Assembly: GCA_038209965.1 (NCBI GenBank)
Contig: JBBQXF010000002.1
Coordinates: 1 to 64,000 of the forward strand
DNA from: JALONO01 sp038209965
GTDB lineage: Bacteria; Bacteroidota; Bacteroidia; Cytophagales; Thermoflexibacteraceae
Length of the DNA: 64,000 nt
Reading direction: 5' to 3'
Position 1 is the first letter of the stretch; each line of letters opens with the position of its first letter. This document shows positions 33,795 to 41,890 of the stretch, piece by piece. Under the pieces are notes generated by a model. The model made no database searches. It had not been told where the DNA came from and was given only the letters and a program-made list of their open reading frames with translations. The position numbers and the translations under genes were made by a program.

Positions 33795-35081
33795 TTATTC
33801 AAAAAAGGGCACGCCTGCTTGGGCATATTTGCGCATTCCTTCTTCATTGATCTCCACGCCGATCCCCGGCTTGTCCGAAACTGTGATGTAGCTGTCCTTG
33901 ACCATCTCGCCCTCAAAAGTGACAATCTCTTTGAACATCGGGTTGGTATGAAAATAAATCTGCCATTCCAAGATTAAAAAATTGGGGACCGATGCACACA
34001 CGTGCGCCGAGGCCATGGCGCCCAAGTAGGAAGCCACCATGTGCGGGGCAAAAGGAACATAGTAAAGGTTGGCCAAGTTGGCAATCCGTTGCCCCTCGCC
34101 CAAGCCCCCCGCCTTTTGTAGATCGGGCATGATGATATCGACCGCGCCCAGCTCCAATAGCCGGCGGAATCCGTGGGCGAGGTATAAGTTTTCGCCCGCG
34201 CAGATCGGGGTGGAAGTTTCAGCCGTAATGTGCTGGTACGCCTCAATGTTCTCCGCTGGAATCGGCTCCTCCAGCCACATCAAGTTGAGCGGCTCCAACA
34301 GTTTGGCGACTTGTTTGCCAGTGGTGGCGTCGTACCGCCCGTGCATGTCAACACAAATATCAATTTTATTGCCAACTGCGGCCCGGGCAGCGGCGATCTG
34401 ATCATACATCCGCTGCAATTCCGGCCGGCTCGCCGTCCAATTGTACACATCGTGTTTGTTGGGATCATTCAACTGATCAATATCAAATTTGAGGGCATTG
34501 AACCCCATTTTCACGGCTTGGGTGGCCGCTTCGGCAAAGTCAGTGGGAGTGGGCAACTTGTTCTGGTAGAGGGCGGTATCGCAGTAAACCCGCACTTTGT
34601 CCCTAAATTTGCCTCCCAGCAACTGATACACCGGCACGTTGAGGGCTTTGCCGGCGAGATCCCAAAGGGCAGTTTCAATGGCCGTGAGCACCGATACGAA
34701 CATCCCGGACTGGGCCCCTTCAAAAAAGCCCGATCGGCGAAGATCCTCAAACAAACGGTTGACATTCAGCGGGTTCTTGCCCTCAATGCGTTTGCCGAGC
34801 ATTTTGACCAAATGATACGTGCCAGGAGTGGCGTCCACCCCTTCGCCGCAGCCCCAAATGCTTTGATTGGTGTAAATTTTGACAAAAAGGCTATGTCCTG
34901 CCCGGATATAGCCGCATTTGATATTGGTGATTTTCAGATCCGATGGGCGGGACATAATCGGGGAGCGATCCACTGCCGTTTCCAGTTCTTTGCCAAAACT
35001 CATGAAGGGCGTGGCCGCGCCCAAGGCACTGGCCAATGCCGCTTTTGTCAAAAAAGACCGTCGATTTGTTAATGTGTTCAT
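33795..35081 (-). CDS. Tat-exported mandelate racemase/galactonate dehydratase-type enzyme
   Basis: 428 residues from ATG 35081. The N-terminus has a twin-arginine signal (NRRSFLTKAALASALG), so the folded enzyme is exported. The enolase-superfamily barrel carries metal ligands Asp235 (CVDMHGRYD), Glu261 (WLEEPIP) and Glu287 (CAGENL), a base/acid pair including His237 and His337 (FAPHMVAS), and Glu362 in LEWQ. This is the acid-sugar dehydratase pattern, such as galactonate or gluconate dehydratase; racemase activity is less likely but open. The product would be a 2-keto-3-deoxy sugar acid. It lies 162 bases downstream of an exported RraA-like gene on the same strand. Confidence 0.87.
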   Translation of the reverse strand: MNTLTNRRSFLTKAALASALGAATPFMSFGKELETAVDRSPIMSRPSDLKITNIKCGYIRAGHSLFVKIYTNQSIWGCGEGVDATPGTYHLVKMLGKRIEGKNPLNVNRLFEDLRRSGFFEGAQSGMFVSVLTAIETALWDLAGKALNVPVYQLLGGKFRDKVRVYCDTALYQNKLPTPTDFAEAATQAVKMGFNALKFDIDQLNDPNKHDVYNWTASRPELQRMYDQIAAARAAVGNKIDICVDMHGRYDATTGKQVAKLLEPLNLMWLEEPIPAENIEAYQHITAETSTPICAGENLYLAHGFRRLLELGAVDIIMPDLQKAGGLGEGQRIANLANLYYVPFAPHMVASYLGAMASAHVCASVPNFLILEWQIYFHTNPMFKEIVTFEGEMVKDSYITVSDKPGIGVEINEEGMRKYAQAGVPFFE

Positions 35082-35243
35082 TTCAATAATGTTGAGCGAC
35101 TAAAAAATCAAATTGTGGTTAACTAAAATTTCGGTGGATCTCGCGGGCTCGCAAACTGGCGTCAATCAATGCAAGCTGGGGGACTTGGCAATCCTCGGGC
35201 CAGATGGGCCATTGGGGGAAAGCCTAAACCTGCCAATCACTGC

Positions 35244-36191
35244 TTACCAAGTTCGCCCCTTCAAAAATTCCTGGATTTGGGCTTTGGGCACGGGGAGTTT
35301 ATCGATATGGTCGTTGAGCCATTTGGAAAAATCTTTTTCAATGTCATCCGACCAGCGCGAATCGATTTGCCCCGGTGTATATTTCTGTTCGCGCAGTCGC
35401 AAGTGCCCAAACATGTCCCGCAGACGGACGATTTCGGAAGTTTGGACCACCTTCTCCACCAAATGGGGAGGGATGAACATCACGCCGCCATCCCGGCCCA
35501 GTACCACATCGCCGGGGATGACCATCGCCTTGCCGATCCGCGCGGGTTGGTTGATGCCCACGAGGGTGGTGTTCAAGGCGCCGTCGGGGTCACTCAGGTG
35601 GTGGGAGGGGTGGTAAGAGCGGAAAAACGAAGTGAAAGCACCAATCTCCTTTAGCCCCTTGACATCGCGCAGGGCCCCATCATAGACTATCCCGTTGCCA
35701 GTTTTGGCGTAGATCGAGTTGCCCAAATTATCGCCAACGGTCGGGCCGTCCTCTTGGGCCCCGAATTGGTCGACCACATACACATCTCCCTTGACCAGCA
35801 GATCGATCGTCCAAGCATTTTGGGACTTGATCCGGCCATCTTTTTCGTGGCCCTTTTTATCGATGGCCCGGTGGACATCAGGCCGCCCCGGCATGAAAAC
35901 TGCCGTAACTGCCCGGCCCACCAAAACACTGTCGGGGTTGATGCGCAGCCACCCATCCTCATATTGGTGCTTGTAGTTTTCGTTTTTGAGCACTGCCCAA
36001 GCCTCCTCCAACGTCACCAATTTCATCCGTTGCAGGAGGTTGTCGGGCACTTTGGGGCGGCCATCGGAAAAGCGTTCCCCCTGCCACTCTGGGGTGAGAA
36101 AAAGGAGTTGCTCCCTGCTGATTTGCTGGCTCAGGGCCGCCAAGGAGCAAATGAGGGACAATAAAACAGTGGAAAAACAATTGCGAAGCAT
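35244..36191 (-). CDS. exported RraA-family protein (aldolase/decarboxylase-like)
   Basis: 315 residues with a Sec signal peptide (LLSLICSLAALSQQ). The central domain is RraA/HMG-aldolase-like: VGDNLGNSIYAKTGNGIVYDGALRDVKGL holds the G-x-V-x-D-G-x-x-R-D motif with the catalytic Arg-Asp of 4-hydroxy-4-methyl-2-oxoglutarate aldolases. Extra N- and C-terminal regions make it longer than cytoplasmic RraA (about 160-230). Since the motif is intact, I infer an aldolase or oxaloacetate-type decarboxylase rather than an RNase E inhibitor. Together with the neighbouring exported sugar-acid dehydratase it suggests breakdown of a keto-deoxy acid outside the cytoplasm. The substrate is unknown. Confidence 0.8.
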   Translation of the reverse strand: MLRNCFSTVLLSLICSLAALSQQISREQLLFLTPEWQGERFSDGRPKVPDNLLQRMKLVTLEEAWAVLKNENYKHQYEDGWLRINPDSVLVGRAVTAVFMPGRPDVHRAIDKKGHEKDGRIKSQNAWTIDLLVKGDVYVVDQFGAQEDGPTVGDNLGNSIYAKTGNGIVYDGALRDVKGLKEIGAFTSFFRSYHPSHHLSDPDGALNTTLVGINQPARIGKAMVIPGDVVLGRDGGVMFIPPHLVEKVVQTSEIVRLRDMFGHLRLREQKYTPGQIDSRWSDDIEKDFSKWLNDHIDKLPVPKAQIQEFLKGRTW

Positions 36192-36423
36192 ACGATAAAG
36201 TGTTTATTGGTCAATCAAGGGCAATTAAGCAAAAAACTGGGAATTAAGCGCTTTTCCCCAAATTTTATCCGGCTTGCCTTGGCCGTCTTCTTGGTGAACA
36301 CTGCGTTGATCCGCAACTCGCCAAAACCAATGCTGCGGTTAACTGAGAGAGGCGCGTTGGATCTAGGATCCAATGGGTGCCAGTTCGCCCGGCCCCCACC
36401 AACACGATTTTAGGTATTTTGCC

Positions 36424-36431
36424 TACTTTTG
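36424..36431 (+). promoter_or_regulatory. -7 promoter element of the ferredoxin gene
   Basis: TACTTTTG, exact TAnnTTTG, 38 bases before the ATG at 36470; it supports this start over one at 36377. Confidence 0.5.
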
Positions 36432-36469
36432 GGGGCTTTTCACGAATTTCAATTGTCCATATCTGCCAA

Positions 36470-36793
36470 ATGCCCATCATCACGATCGAGAATCTCCAAG
36501 GCCGGCCGATCGTTTTCGTGCCCGACAAGACTACTCTACTCAGCCATCTGCTGGCCGCGGGCGTTGATTGGATGCACGCTTGCGGGGGCAATGGCCGCTG
36601 CACTACCTGCAAAGCCATCGTTGAGCGCGGCGGGGAGCAGCTCTCGCCACTCACCATTTTTGAGCAAAAAATGATCGCGGCCAACCGGGTATCGGACCGG
36701 GAACGGCTGGCCTGCCAGTGCGTCCCCACGGGTGACGTGCGGGTGCGCGTGCCCCCGAGCAGCCAATTCCCCCACATAGATTACCAAGATTAG
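36470..36793 (+). CDS. plant-type [2Fe-2S] ferredoxin
   Basis: 107 residues from ATG 36470. The cluster ligands are visible as HACGGNGRCTTCKA (three cysteines in C-x5-C-x2-C spacing) and a fourth in RLACQC near residue 87. The beta-grasp start ITIENLQGRPIVFV also fits. It carries electrons for an unidentified reductase or oxygenase in the cytoplasm; the short insertion after the third Cys (ERGGEQLSPLTIFEQ) is typical of adrenodoxin/ISC-like and Bacteroidota stand-alone ferredoxins. No partner enzyme is adjacent. rfbD follows after 80 bases. Confidence 0.9.
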   Translation: MPIITIENLQGRPIVFVPDKTTLLSHLLAAGVDWMHACGGNGRCTTCKAIVERGGEQLSPLTIFEQKMIAANRVSDRERLACQCVPTGDVRVRVPPSSQFPHIDYQD

Positions 36794-36873
36794 CCCCATT
36801 GGGGGAATAATTGCCGATCCATTTGGAAAACGGGGAAAGGGAATGGACTTTTGCGCACCAACCCATTTATTCC

Positions 36874-37773
36874 ATGCCCAATATCCTTGTTACAGGAGCC
36901 AATGGCCAGCTTGGCAGCGAACTGCGCGATCTGGCGCATACGTTGCCCGAGTTCAGTTTCGTGTTCACCGATGTGGCCGAACTTGACCTGACCAACCAAA
37001 CCGCTGTACAACAGGCATTTGCTGATCAATCATTCGCGTTTTGCCTCCATGCTGCTGCCTACACTGCCGTGGACAAAGCCGAGAGCGATGCGGCCACGGC
37101 CCACTTGGTCAATGTGACGGCAGTGGAATACTTGGCCAAGGCTTGTCAAGTCAGCCAAACGGTATTGATCCTTATCTCGACCGATTTTGTGTTTGATGGA
37201 CAAAAAAATACACCTTATCTGGAGTCGGACGAGGCCCGGCCATTGGGCGTGTACGGACAGACCAAACTGGCGGGCGAAAATGTCGCGCTGAGCCTCCATC
37301 CGGCCACGCTGGTGATCCGCACGGCATGGCTCTATTCGCACCATGGCAATAATTTTGTCAAGACCATGCTGCGATTGGGGCATGAGCGTGGCCACTTGCG
37401 CGTAATTGCCGACCAAACGGGCACCCCTACCTATGCACGTGATCTTGCCGTCGCTATTTTGGCGATAACCAAGCAATTATACCAAAAATATTACCATAAT
37501 TGGCAAGGAATCAATGAAATTAGCGGTGTATATCATTACAGCAATGAAGGGCTGGCCAGTTGGTATGATTTTGCCCACGCCATTTTTGCGCTGGCCCAGC
37601 TACCCGTGACGGTGGAACCGATCCCGACCAGCGCGTACCCCACAGCAGCCCAGCGGCCCGCTTACAGCGTAATGGACAAGCAGAAGATTAAAACTGCTTT
37701 TGGCCTGAAAATCCCCCATTGGCGCGACAGCCTGCGGGAATGTATGGCCCAACTGGCCAAAGATCAGGCTTGA
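36874..37773 (+). CDS. rfbD: dTDP-4-dehydrorhamnose reductase
   Basis: 299 residues from ATG 36874, an extended short-chain dehydrogenase. The nucleotide-binding start is ILVTGANGQLGSELRD, the catalytic YxxxK is GVYGQTKLAGE, and the STDFVFDG strand and AWLYSHHGNNFVKTML segment are typical of RmlD. It makes the last step to dTDP-L-rhamnose for surface polysaccharide, using NAD(P)H. The other rml genes are absent from the window. Length fits the family (about 290-300). Confidence 0.93.
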   Translation: MPNILVTGANGQLGSELRDLAHTLPEFSFVFTDVAELDLTNQTAVQQAFADQSFAFCLHAAAYTAVDKAESDAATAHLVNVTAVEYLAKACQVSQTVLILISTDFVFDGQKNTPYLESDEARPLGVYGQTKLAGENVALSLHPATLVIRTAWLYSHHGNNFVKTMLRLGHERGHLRVIADQTGTPTYARDLAVAILAITKQLYQKYYHNWQGINEISGVYHYSNEGLASWYDFAHAIFALAQLPVTVEPIPTSAYPTAAQRPAYSVMDKQKIKTAFGLKIPHWRDSLRECMAQLAKDQA

Positions 37774-37860
37774 TTTGGGGATATGCGGAATATATATATT
37801 GAAGGTAGTTCCTCGGTTGACCTCACTTTCCACCTCATGCCTCTGTGAATGGCTATATAA
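37774..37860 (-). pseudogene. relic of a histidine-kinase C-terminus
   Basis: On the minus strand, about 24 codons read HEVESEVNRGTTFNIYIP, which is the end of a HATPase_c domain (the VESEVGKGTTF.IYLP box that closes most kinases). There is no N-terminal part: upstream the likeness is lost within a few residues, with a probable frameshift. It is the remnant of a kinase gene lost from the space between rfbD and the TlpA gene. Confidence 0.55.
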
Positions 37861-38028
37861 TCTACCAGACAAGTTGTTCAATTGCTCCGTTGTGGGTGTT
37901 AGCGAAGCGCACCAACAACAAGGCTACCCCACCAATAAGAGCCTGCCCCAAGTAATGGGTTGCTGGGAAATGTCGGACATTGCTTTAATTCCAACTTATC
38001 AACCATTTAACCGATCCTCCTTTTCAAA

Positions 38029-38616
38029 ATGAATATATCAGGCAAAATCAAGCGCGAACTAGTCCAATGGGCGATCCTGATTGGAATCGGGGGCGGGCTG
38101 TACCTCACGGGCTGGCACACCGAAGTGATCGGCGGGTTGCAACGGATCATACTGGCCACTGGCCTGATGCGGCCCGATTTGGACACCCCCGCGATCAGTA
38201 CAACCGCCACGTATGACCTGCCGATCAGAGAATTGGCCGGTGGCGCAGCGGTAGATTTTGGCCAGTTCAGGGGCAAAGTGGTGTTTCTCAACTTCTGGGC
38301 AACTTGGTGCCCGCCGTGTGTGGCGGAAATGCCCGCCATCCAAGCCCTCTATGACCAGCTAGGGTCGGACAAACTGATGTTTGTCATGGTGGCCACCAAC
38401 GATGAAACCGCAAAGGTCAAAAAATTCGTGGCCCGTAAAGGCTATACTTTCCCCGTCTATGAACTCAATGGGCCGCTTCCGTCCTGTTATGAGTCAAACG
38501 TCGTTCCCACCACTTTTGTGATTGACCCACAGGGCAAAATTGTGGCCCGCCACCAAGGAATGGCCAACTATGACAGCGAGGAGTTCCGGGCTTTTTTGCG
38601 CAATCTGGTCAAATAA
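38029..38616 (+). CDS. TlpA-family membrane-anchored thioredoxin
   Basis: 195 residues. An uncleaved-looking N-terminal transmembrane helix (AILIGIGGGLYLTGW, about 15-30) anchors a thioredoxin domain outside the membrane. The active site is FWATWCPPCVAEMP (Cys-Pro-Pro-Cys), and the cis-Pro loop is VVPTTFVIDPQG. Such proteins keep cysteines reduced in the periplasm, for example during cytochrome c maturation. It starts at ATG 38029. The EboA gene follows after 24 bases on the same strand, so an operon is likely. Confidence 0.9.
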   Translation: MNISGKIKRELVQWAILIGIGGGLYLTGWHTEVIGGLQRIILATGLMRPDLDTPAISTTATYDLPIRELAGGAAVDFGQFRGKVVFLNFWATWCPPCVAEMPAIQALYDQLGSDKLMFVMVATNDETAKVKKFVARKGYTFPVYELNGPLPSCYESNVVPTTFVIDPQGKIVARHQGMANYDSEEFRAFLRNLVK

Positions 38617-38640
38617 GCCCTAAATTGCGGCCCAGATTCA

Positions 38641-39492
38641 ATGACCATTGCCATGATCACAGTTCCCCCGGTTCACCCTTCCCCGCTGTTTCAATTTTTG
38701 GCGCAGGCATTGGCCCAGCGGCTGGACGAAAAACCGGCCGGTTGGTTGGCCGCTAAACTGGCAACGTTACAGGATGGTTTTCAGCCTAAAGATTTGTATT
38801 TGGCCTTCGGGGCTGCCCCGCGTTTTGTGGGCCACGCAGCTCTGGCTCTTGAAGCCGGCGAGTTGGTACGGGCAGGCGAACTGCGCCCCGGCTTTGCCCC
38901 GGTAAACTGGAGCTTGGCCCAAACGGCGCGGACCTTGTTCCTGCTCACCATCCCATCCACCAGCGAGGCCGCGTACGTAGCCACCATTGACCAACTTTTC
39001 AACACGGCCGATATGAACGAGTTGGTGGCCTTGTACGCGGCGTTGCCCCTGCTGGCCTTTCCTTCGGCCCACTCCAAGCGGGCAGCCGAAGGCGTGCGCA
39101 CCAATATGACGGTGGTTTTTGAGGCAGTGGCTCTGCACAATCCCTTCCCGGCCGAGCAATTGGACGAAAATGCGTGGAACCAACTGTTTCTCAAGGCGGT
39201 GTTCACTGGGCGGCCCATTGAACAGATCCAAGGGCTCAAGGCGCGGGCCAACGCGACACTGGCAAAAATTTGTTCTGACTACGCCCACGAACGCTGGGCG
39301 GCTGGGCGCGAAGTAAGCCCCGAGTTGTGGTTGCCCGTGGCCCCGTTCCTAGATGCCCAGTTGTTGGGTGATATGGAGCGGCTGCTGGCCAGTGGCGATC
39401 CAGCCCAGCGCGCGGCTGCCGTTGCGGTGTGCACCGAAAGCCCGCTGCCAGCAGCTAAAGTACTATTGGCACGTTTTGCGGAGAAAAGTTGA
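38641..39492 (+). CDS. EboA-domain protein, separate from the rest of an ebo cluster
   Basis: 283 residues, helical throughout. The recognisable EboA part includes YAALPLLAFPSAHSKRAAEGVRT near residue 140, the AVALHNPFPAEQLDENAWNQLFLKAVF block, and DYAHERWAAGREVSPELW. EboA belongs to the ebo cluster (EboA-F), which in cyanobacteria exports the scytonemin precursor to the periplasm and occurs in many phyla with unknown cargo. None of EboB-F (TatD-like, UbiA-like, AroB-like, xylose-isomerase-like, phosphatase-like) is in the window. The pairing with a membrane thioredoxin is notable. Biochemical function of EboA is not established. Confidence 0.82.
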   Translation: MTIAMITVPPVHPSPLFQFLAQALAQRLDEKPAGWLAAKLATLQDGFQPKDLYLAFGAAPRFVGHAALALEAGELVRAGELRPGFAPVNWSLAQTARTLFLLTIPSTSEAAYVATIDQLFNTADMNELVALYAALPLLAFPSAHSKRAAEGVRTNMTVVFEAVALHNPFPAEQLDENAWNQLFLKAVFTGRPIEQIQGLKARANATLAKICSDYAHERWAAGREVSPELWLPVAPFLDAQLLGDMERLLASGDPAQRAAAVAVCTESPLPAAKVLLARFAEKS

Positions 39493-39706
39493 ATGGTATG
39501 GGAGCAACTAAAATAACTAGGGTAAGCGTTTTTTGAAAATCAACGAGTGACCGATCCTTGCCACCTTTTGGATGCAGCAACCGCCGTATTATTCATCGCG
39601 GATGTGCTCATTGGTTGGGGAAATAAGTAGAAAATAAATTTATCAAGGTTGTTGATTGGCGAACAATCATTTTTAAGCTAATGATTACCAAAGCATAAAA
39701 GCTATA

Positions 39707-41041
39707 ATGAAAGAATCAGTTTCTATTTTGGGGAGCGGGCTAGTGGGTTCCCTGCTGTCGCTCCTACTGGCTCAGCGCGGCCATGCAGTGCAAGTGTACG
39801 AAGGTCGCTCCGACCCGCGCCAGAACGGATATTCCGGCGGGCGATCCATCAACTTGGCCCTGAGCGACCGGGGCTGGCGCGCCCTCGAAGCCGCCGGGCT
39901 GGCCCCACAGATCCGGGCGTTGGCCATCCCCATGCACGGGCGCATGATGCACAGCGCGAGCGGCGAACTGACGTACCAGCCCTACGGCCAAGCGGGACAG
40001 TCGATCTACTCGGTGTCGCGGGGGCTGCTCAACATGGCCCTGATGGATGCCGCCGAGCAATTTGATCAGGTGCGCTATCACTTTAACCAGCGGTGCACGG
40101 AGGTAGATCTGAAAACCCGGCTCGTGACCCTCCAAACCACCGACGGGGAACTGGCCCAGATCCAGTCCGAAATATTGATCGGATCGGATGGGGCTTTCTC
40201 AGCCCTGCGCCAGGCCATGCAGCGCACCGATCGCTACAATTACACCCAACATTATATCAGCTACGGCTACAAAGAGTTGACCATTCCGGCCCACCCGGAC
40301 GGCACGCACCAGCTAGAAAAACACGCGCTGCACATCTGGCCACGCCAGAATTTCATGCTCATTGCCCTGCCCAATCCCGACGGAAGCTTTACCTGCACGT
40401 TGTTCTTTCCTTTTGAGGGCGAGCCTTCGTTTGCCAGCTTGGTCGACCACGATGCCGCAGCGCAGTTTTTTCAGGCCCATTTTGCCGATGCCATTGCGCT
40501 GATGCCCGATTATTTGGCGGAGTATTTTTTGAACCCCACCGGCTCGCTGGTTACAGTGCGCTGTGATCCGTGGGTTTACGATGACCATACCGCCTTGATC
40601 GGTGATGCGGCCCACGCCATTGTGCCGTTTTATGGCCAAGGGATGAACTGTGGCTTTGAAGACTGCCGGATCTTGATCGAGAAACTGGAGCAGTTCGGTG
40701 AGTGGGCCCCCGCCCTGCAAGCCTACCAGCAGGATCGGACGGCCAATGCCAACGCCATTGCCGATCTGGCCCTGCAAAATTTTGTGGAGATGCGCGATCT
40801 GGTCGGCGATCCCAAATTTTTGCTCCGCAAGAAGATTGAGGCCAAGCTCCACCAACTGTTTCCCGAGCAGTGGATTCCACTTTATACCATGGTCAGTTTC
40901 AGTCATTTGCCCTACAAGGAGGCCCTCCGCATTGGCCAGTTGCAAGATGCCATCATGCAGCGGGTGATGCAGGCTGACGCGATCGAGACCCAATGGGAGC
41001 AGTTGGACTTTGCCGCCATTGTGGCCCAATTAAAGAGTTGA
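39707..41041 (+). CDS. kmo: kynurenine 3-monooxygenase
   Basis: 444 residues, a flavoprotein hydroxylase. The FAD-binding start is ILGSGLVGSLLSLLLAQRG, followed by GRSINLALSDRGWRAL, the mark of KMO. The second FAD motif is IGDAAHAIVPFYGQGMNCGFED, and the C-terminal region resembles other bacterial KMO proteins. It hydroxylates L-kynurenine using NADPH and O2, on the way to 3-hydroxyanthranilate, NAD or full tryptophan breakdown. No other kynurenine-pathway gene is near. It starts at ATG 39707. Confidence 0.93.
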   Translation: MKESVSILGSGLVGSLLSLLLAQRGHAVQVYEGRSDPRQNGYSGGRSINLALSDRGWRALEAAGLAPQIRALAIPMHGRMMHSASGELTYQPYGQAGQSIYSVSRGLLNMALMDAAEQFDQVRYHFNQRCTEVDLKTRLVTLQTTDGELAQIQSEILIGSDGAFSALRQAMQRTDRYNYTQHYISYGYKELTIPAHPDGTHQLEKHALHIWPRQNFMLIALPNPDGSFTCTLFFPFEGEPSFASLVDHDAAAQFFQAHFADAIALMPDYLAEYFLNPTGSLVTVRCDPWVYDDHTALIGDAAHAIVPFYGQGMNCGFEDCRILIEKLEQFGEWAPALQAYQQDRTANANAIADLALQNFVEMRDLVGDPKFLLRKKIEAKLHQLFPEQWIPLYTMVSFSHLPYKEALRIGQLQDAIMQRVMQADAIETQWEQLDFAAIVAQLKS

Positions 41042-41173
41042 GGCGCAGGATCGTGCCGGATAGGAACGGGGTTGGCAAATTGCTGATCGCTGGGCCAAGA
41101 TGGTAAATCTGGGTCAGCAGAGGTCCGGCCAACTTTGACCAATGTAATTTTGTCAGGTCGTCAAATAATTGAA

Positions 41174-41890
41174 ATGAGTAAATTATCCATTGTGATTCCC
41201 GCATTCAACGAAGGGCGCTCCATTCACCTTATTTTGGACAAACTCCAGTCGGTTCGCCTGAACCATGATCTGGAGAAGGAAATTATCATTGTGGATGATT
41301 GCTCCACTGACGACACCAAAGCGCGGGTGGAGGCTTATATGACCGAAAACCCCCAGTTGCCCATTTTATTTTATTCACATCCGGTGAACCAAGGCAAGGG
41401 AGCGGCGCTGCACACGGGGATTGCAAAGGCGACGGGTGATTTTTTAATCATTCAAGATGCCGATTTGGAGTATGATCCCCACGAATACAATGTGTTGCTG
41501 GCCCCCATGATCAGCGGAGTGGCCGATGTGGTGTACGGATCGCGGTTTATGGGCGGCAATCCGCACCGGATTTTGTTCTTTTGGCACACGCTCGGCAATT
41601 ATTTTCTTACTTTTTTGTCCAATTTGTTCACTAATCTCAATTTGACCGACATGGAAACGTGTTACAAATTGTTTCGGACGCCCATCATCCAACAACTCAA
41701 ATTGAAGGAAAAGCGCTTTGGTTTTGAACCCGAAGTAACCGCCAAGATGTCGCGGGTGGCCCATGTACGGATCTACGAAGTGGGCATTTCCTACTACGGC
41801 CGGACGTACGAAGAAGGCAAGAAAATTGGCTGGAAAGATGGTTTCCGGGCCATCTATTGCATATTGAAATATAACCTGATCCAGAAATGA
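41174..41890 (+). CDS. family 2 glycosyltransferase (polyprenyl-phosphate type)
   Basis: 238 residues from ATG 41174; the frame extends upstream to 41135 without support. The GT-A fold shows SIVIPAFNEGRS, the nucleotide-binding IVDDCSTDD, and the metal motif IQDADLEYDP (D-x-D). The absence of a C-terminal membrane part resembles dolichol-phosphate-mannose-synthase-like proteins that load a sugar onto undecaprenyl phosphate. The next gene, a GT39-type membrane transferase, overlaps by four bases (ATGA), so this enzyme probably makes the lipid-linked donor for it. Confidence 0.88.
   Translation: MSKLSIVIPAFNEGRSIHLILDKLQSVRLNHDLEKEIIIVDDCSTDDTKARVEAYMTENPQLPILFYSHPVNQGKGAALHTGIAKATGDFLIIQDADLEYDPHEYNVLLAPMISGVADVVYGSRFMGGNPHRILFFWHTLGNYFLTFLSNLFTNLNLTDMETCYKLFRTPIIQQLKLKEKRFGFEPEVTAKMSRVAHVRIYEVGISYYGRTYEEGKKIGWKDGFRAIYCILKYNLIQK

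Noticed and set aside
34230..35072. 280-codon plus-strand open frame
   Set aside because: Shadow of the enolase-superfamily gene, whose metal ligands are all present on the minus strand.
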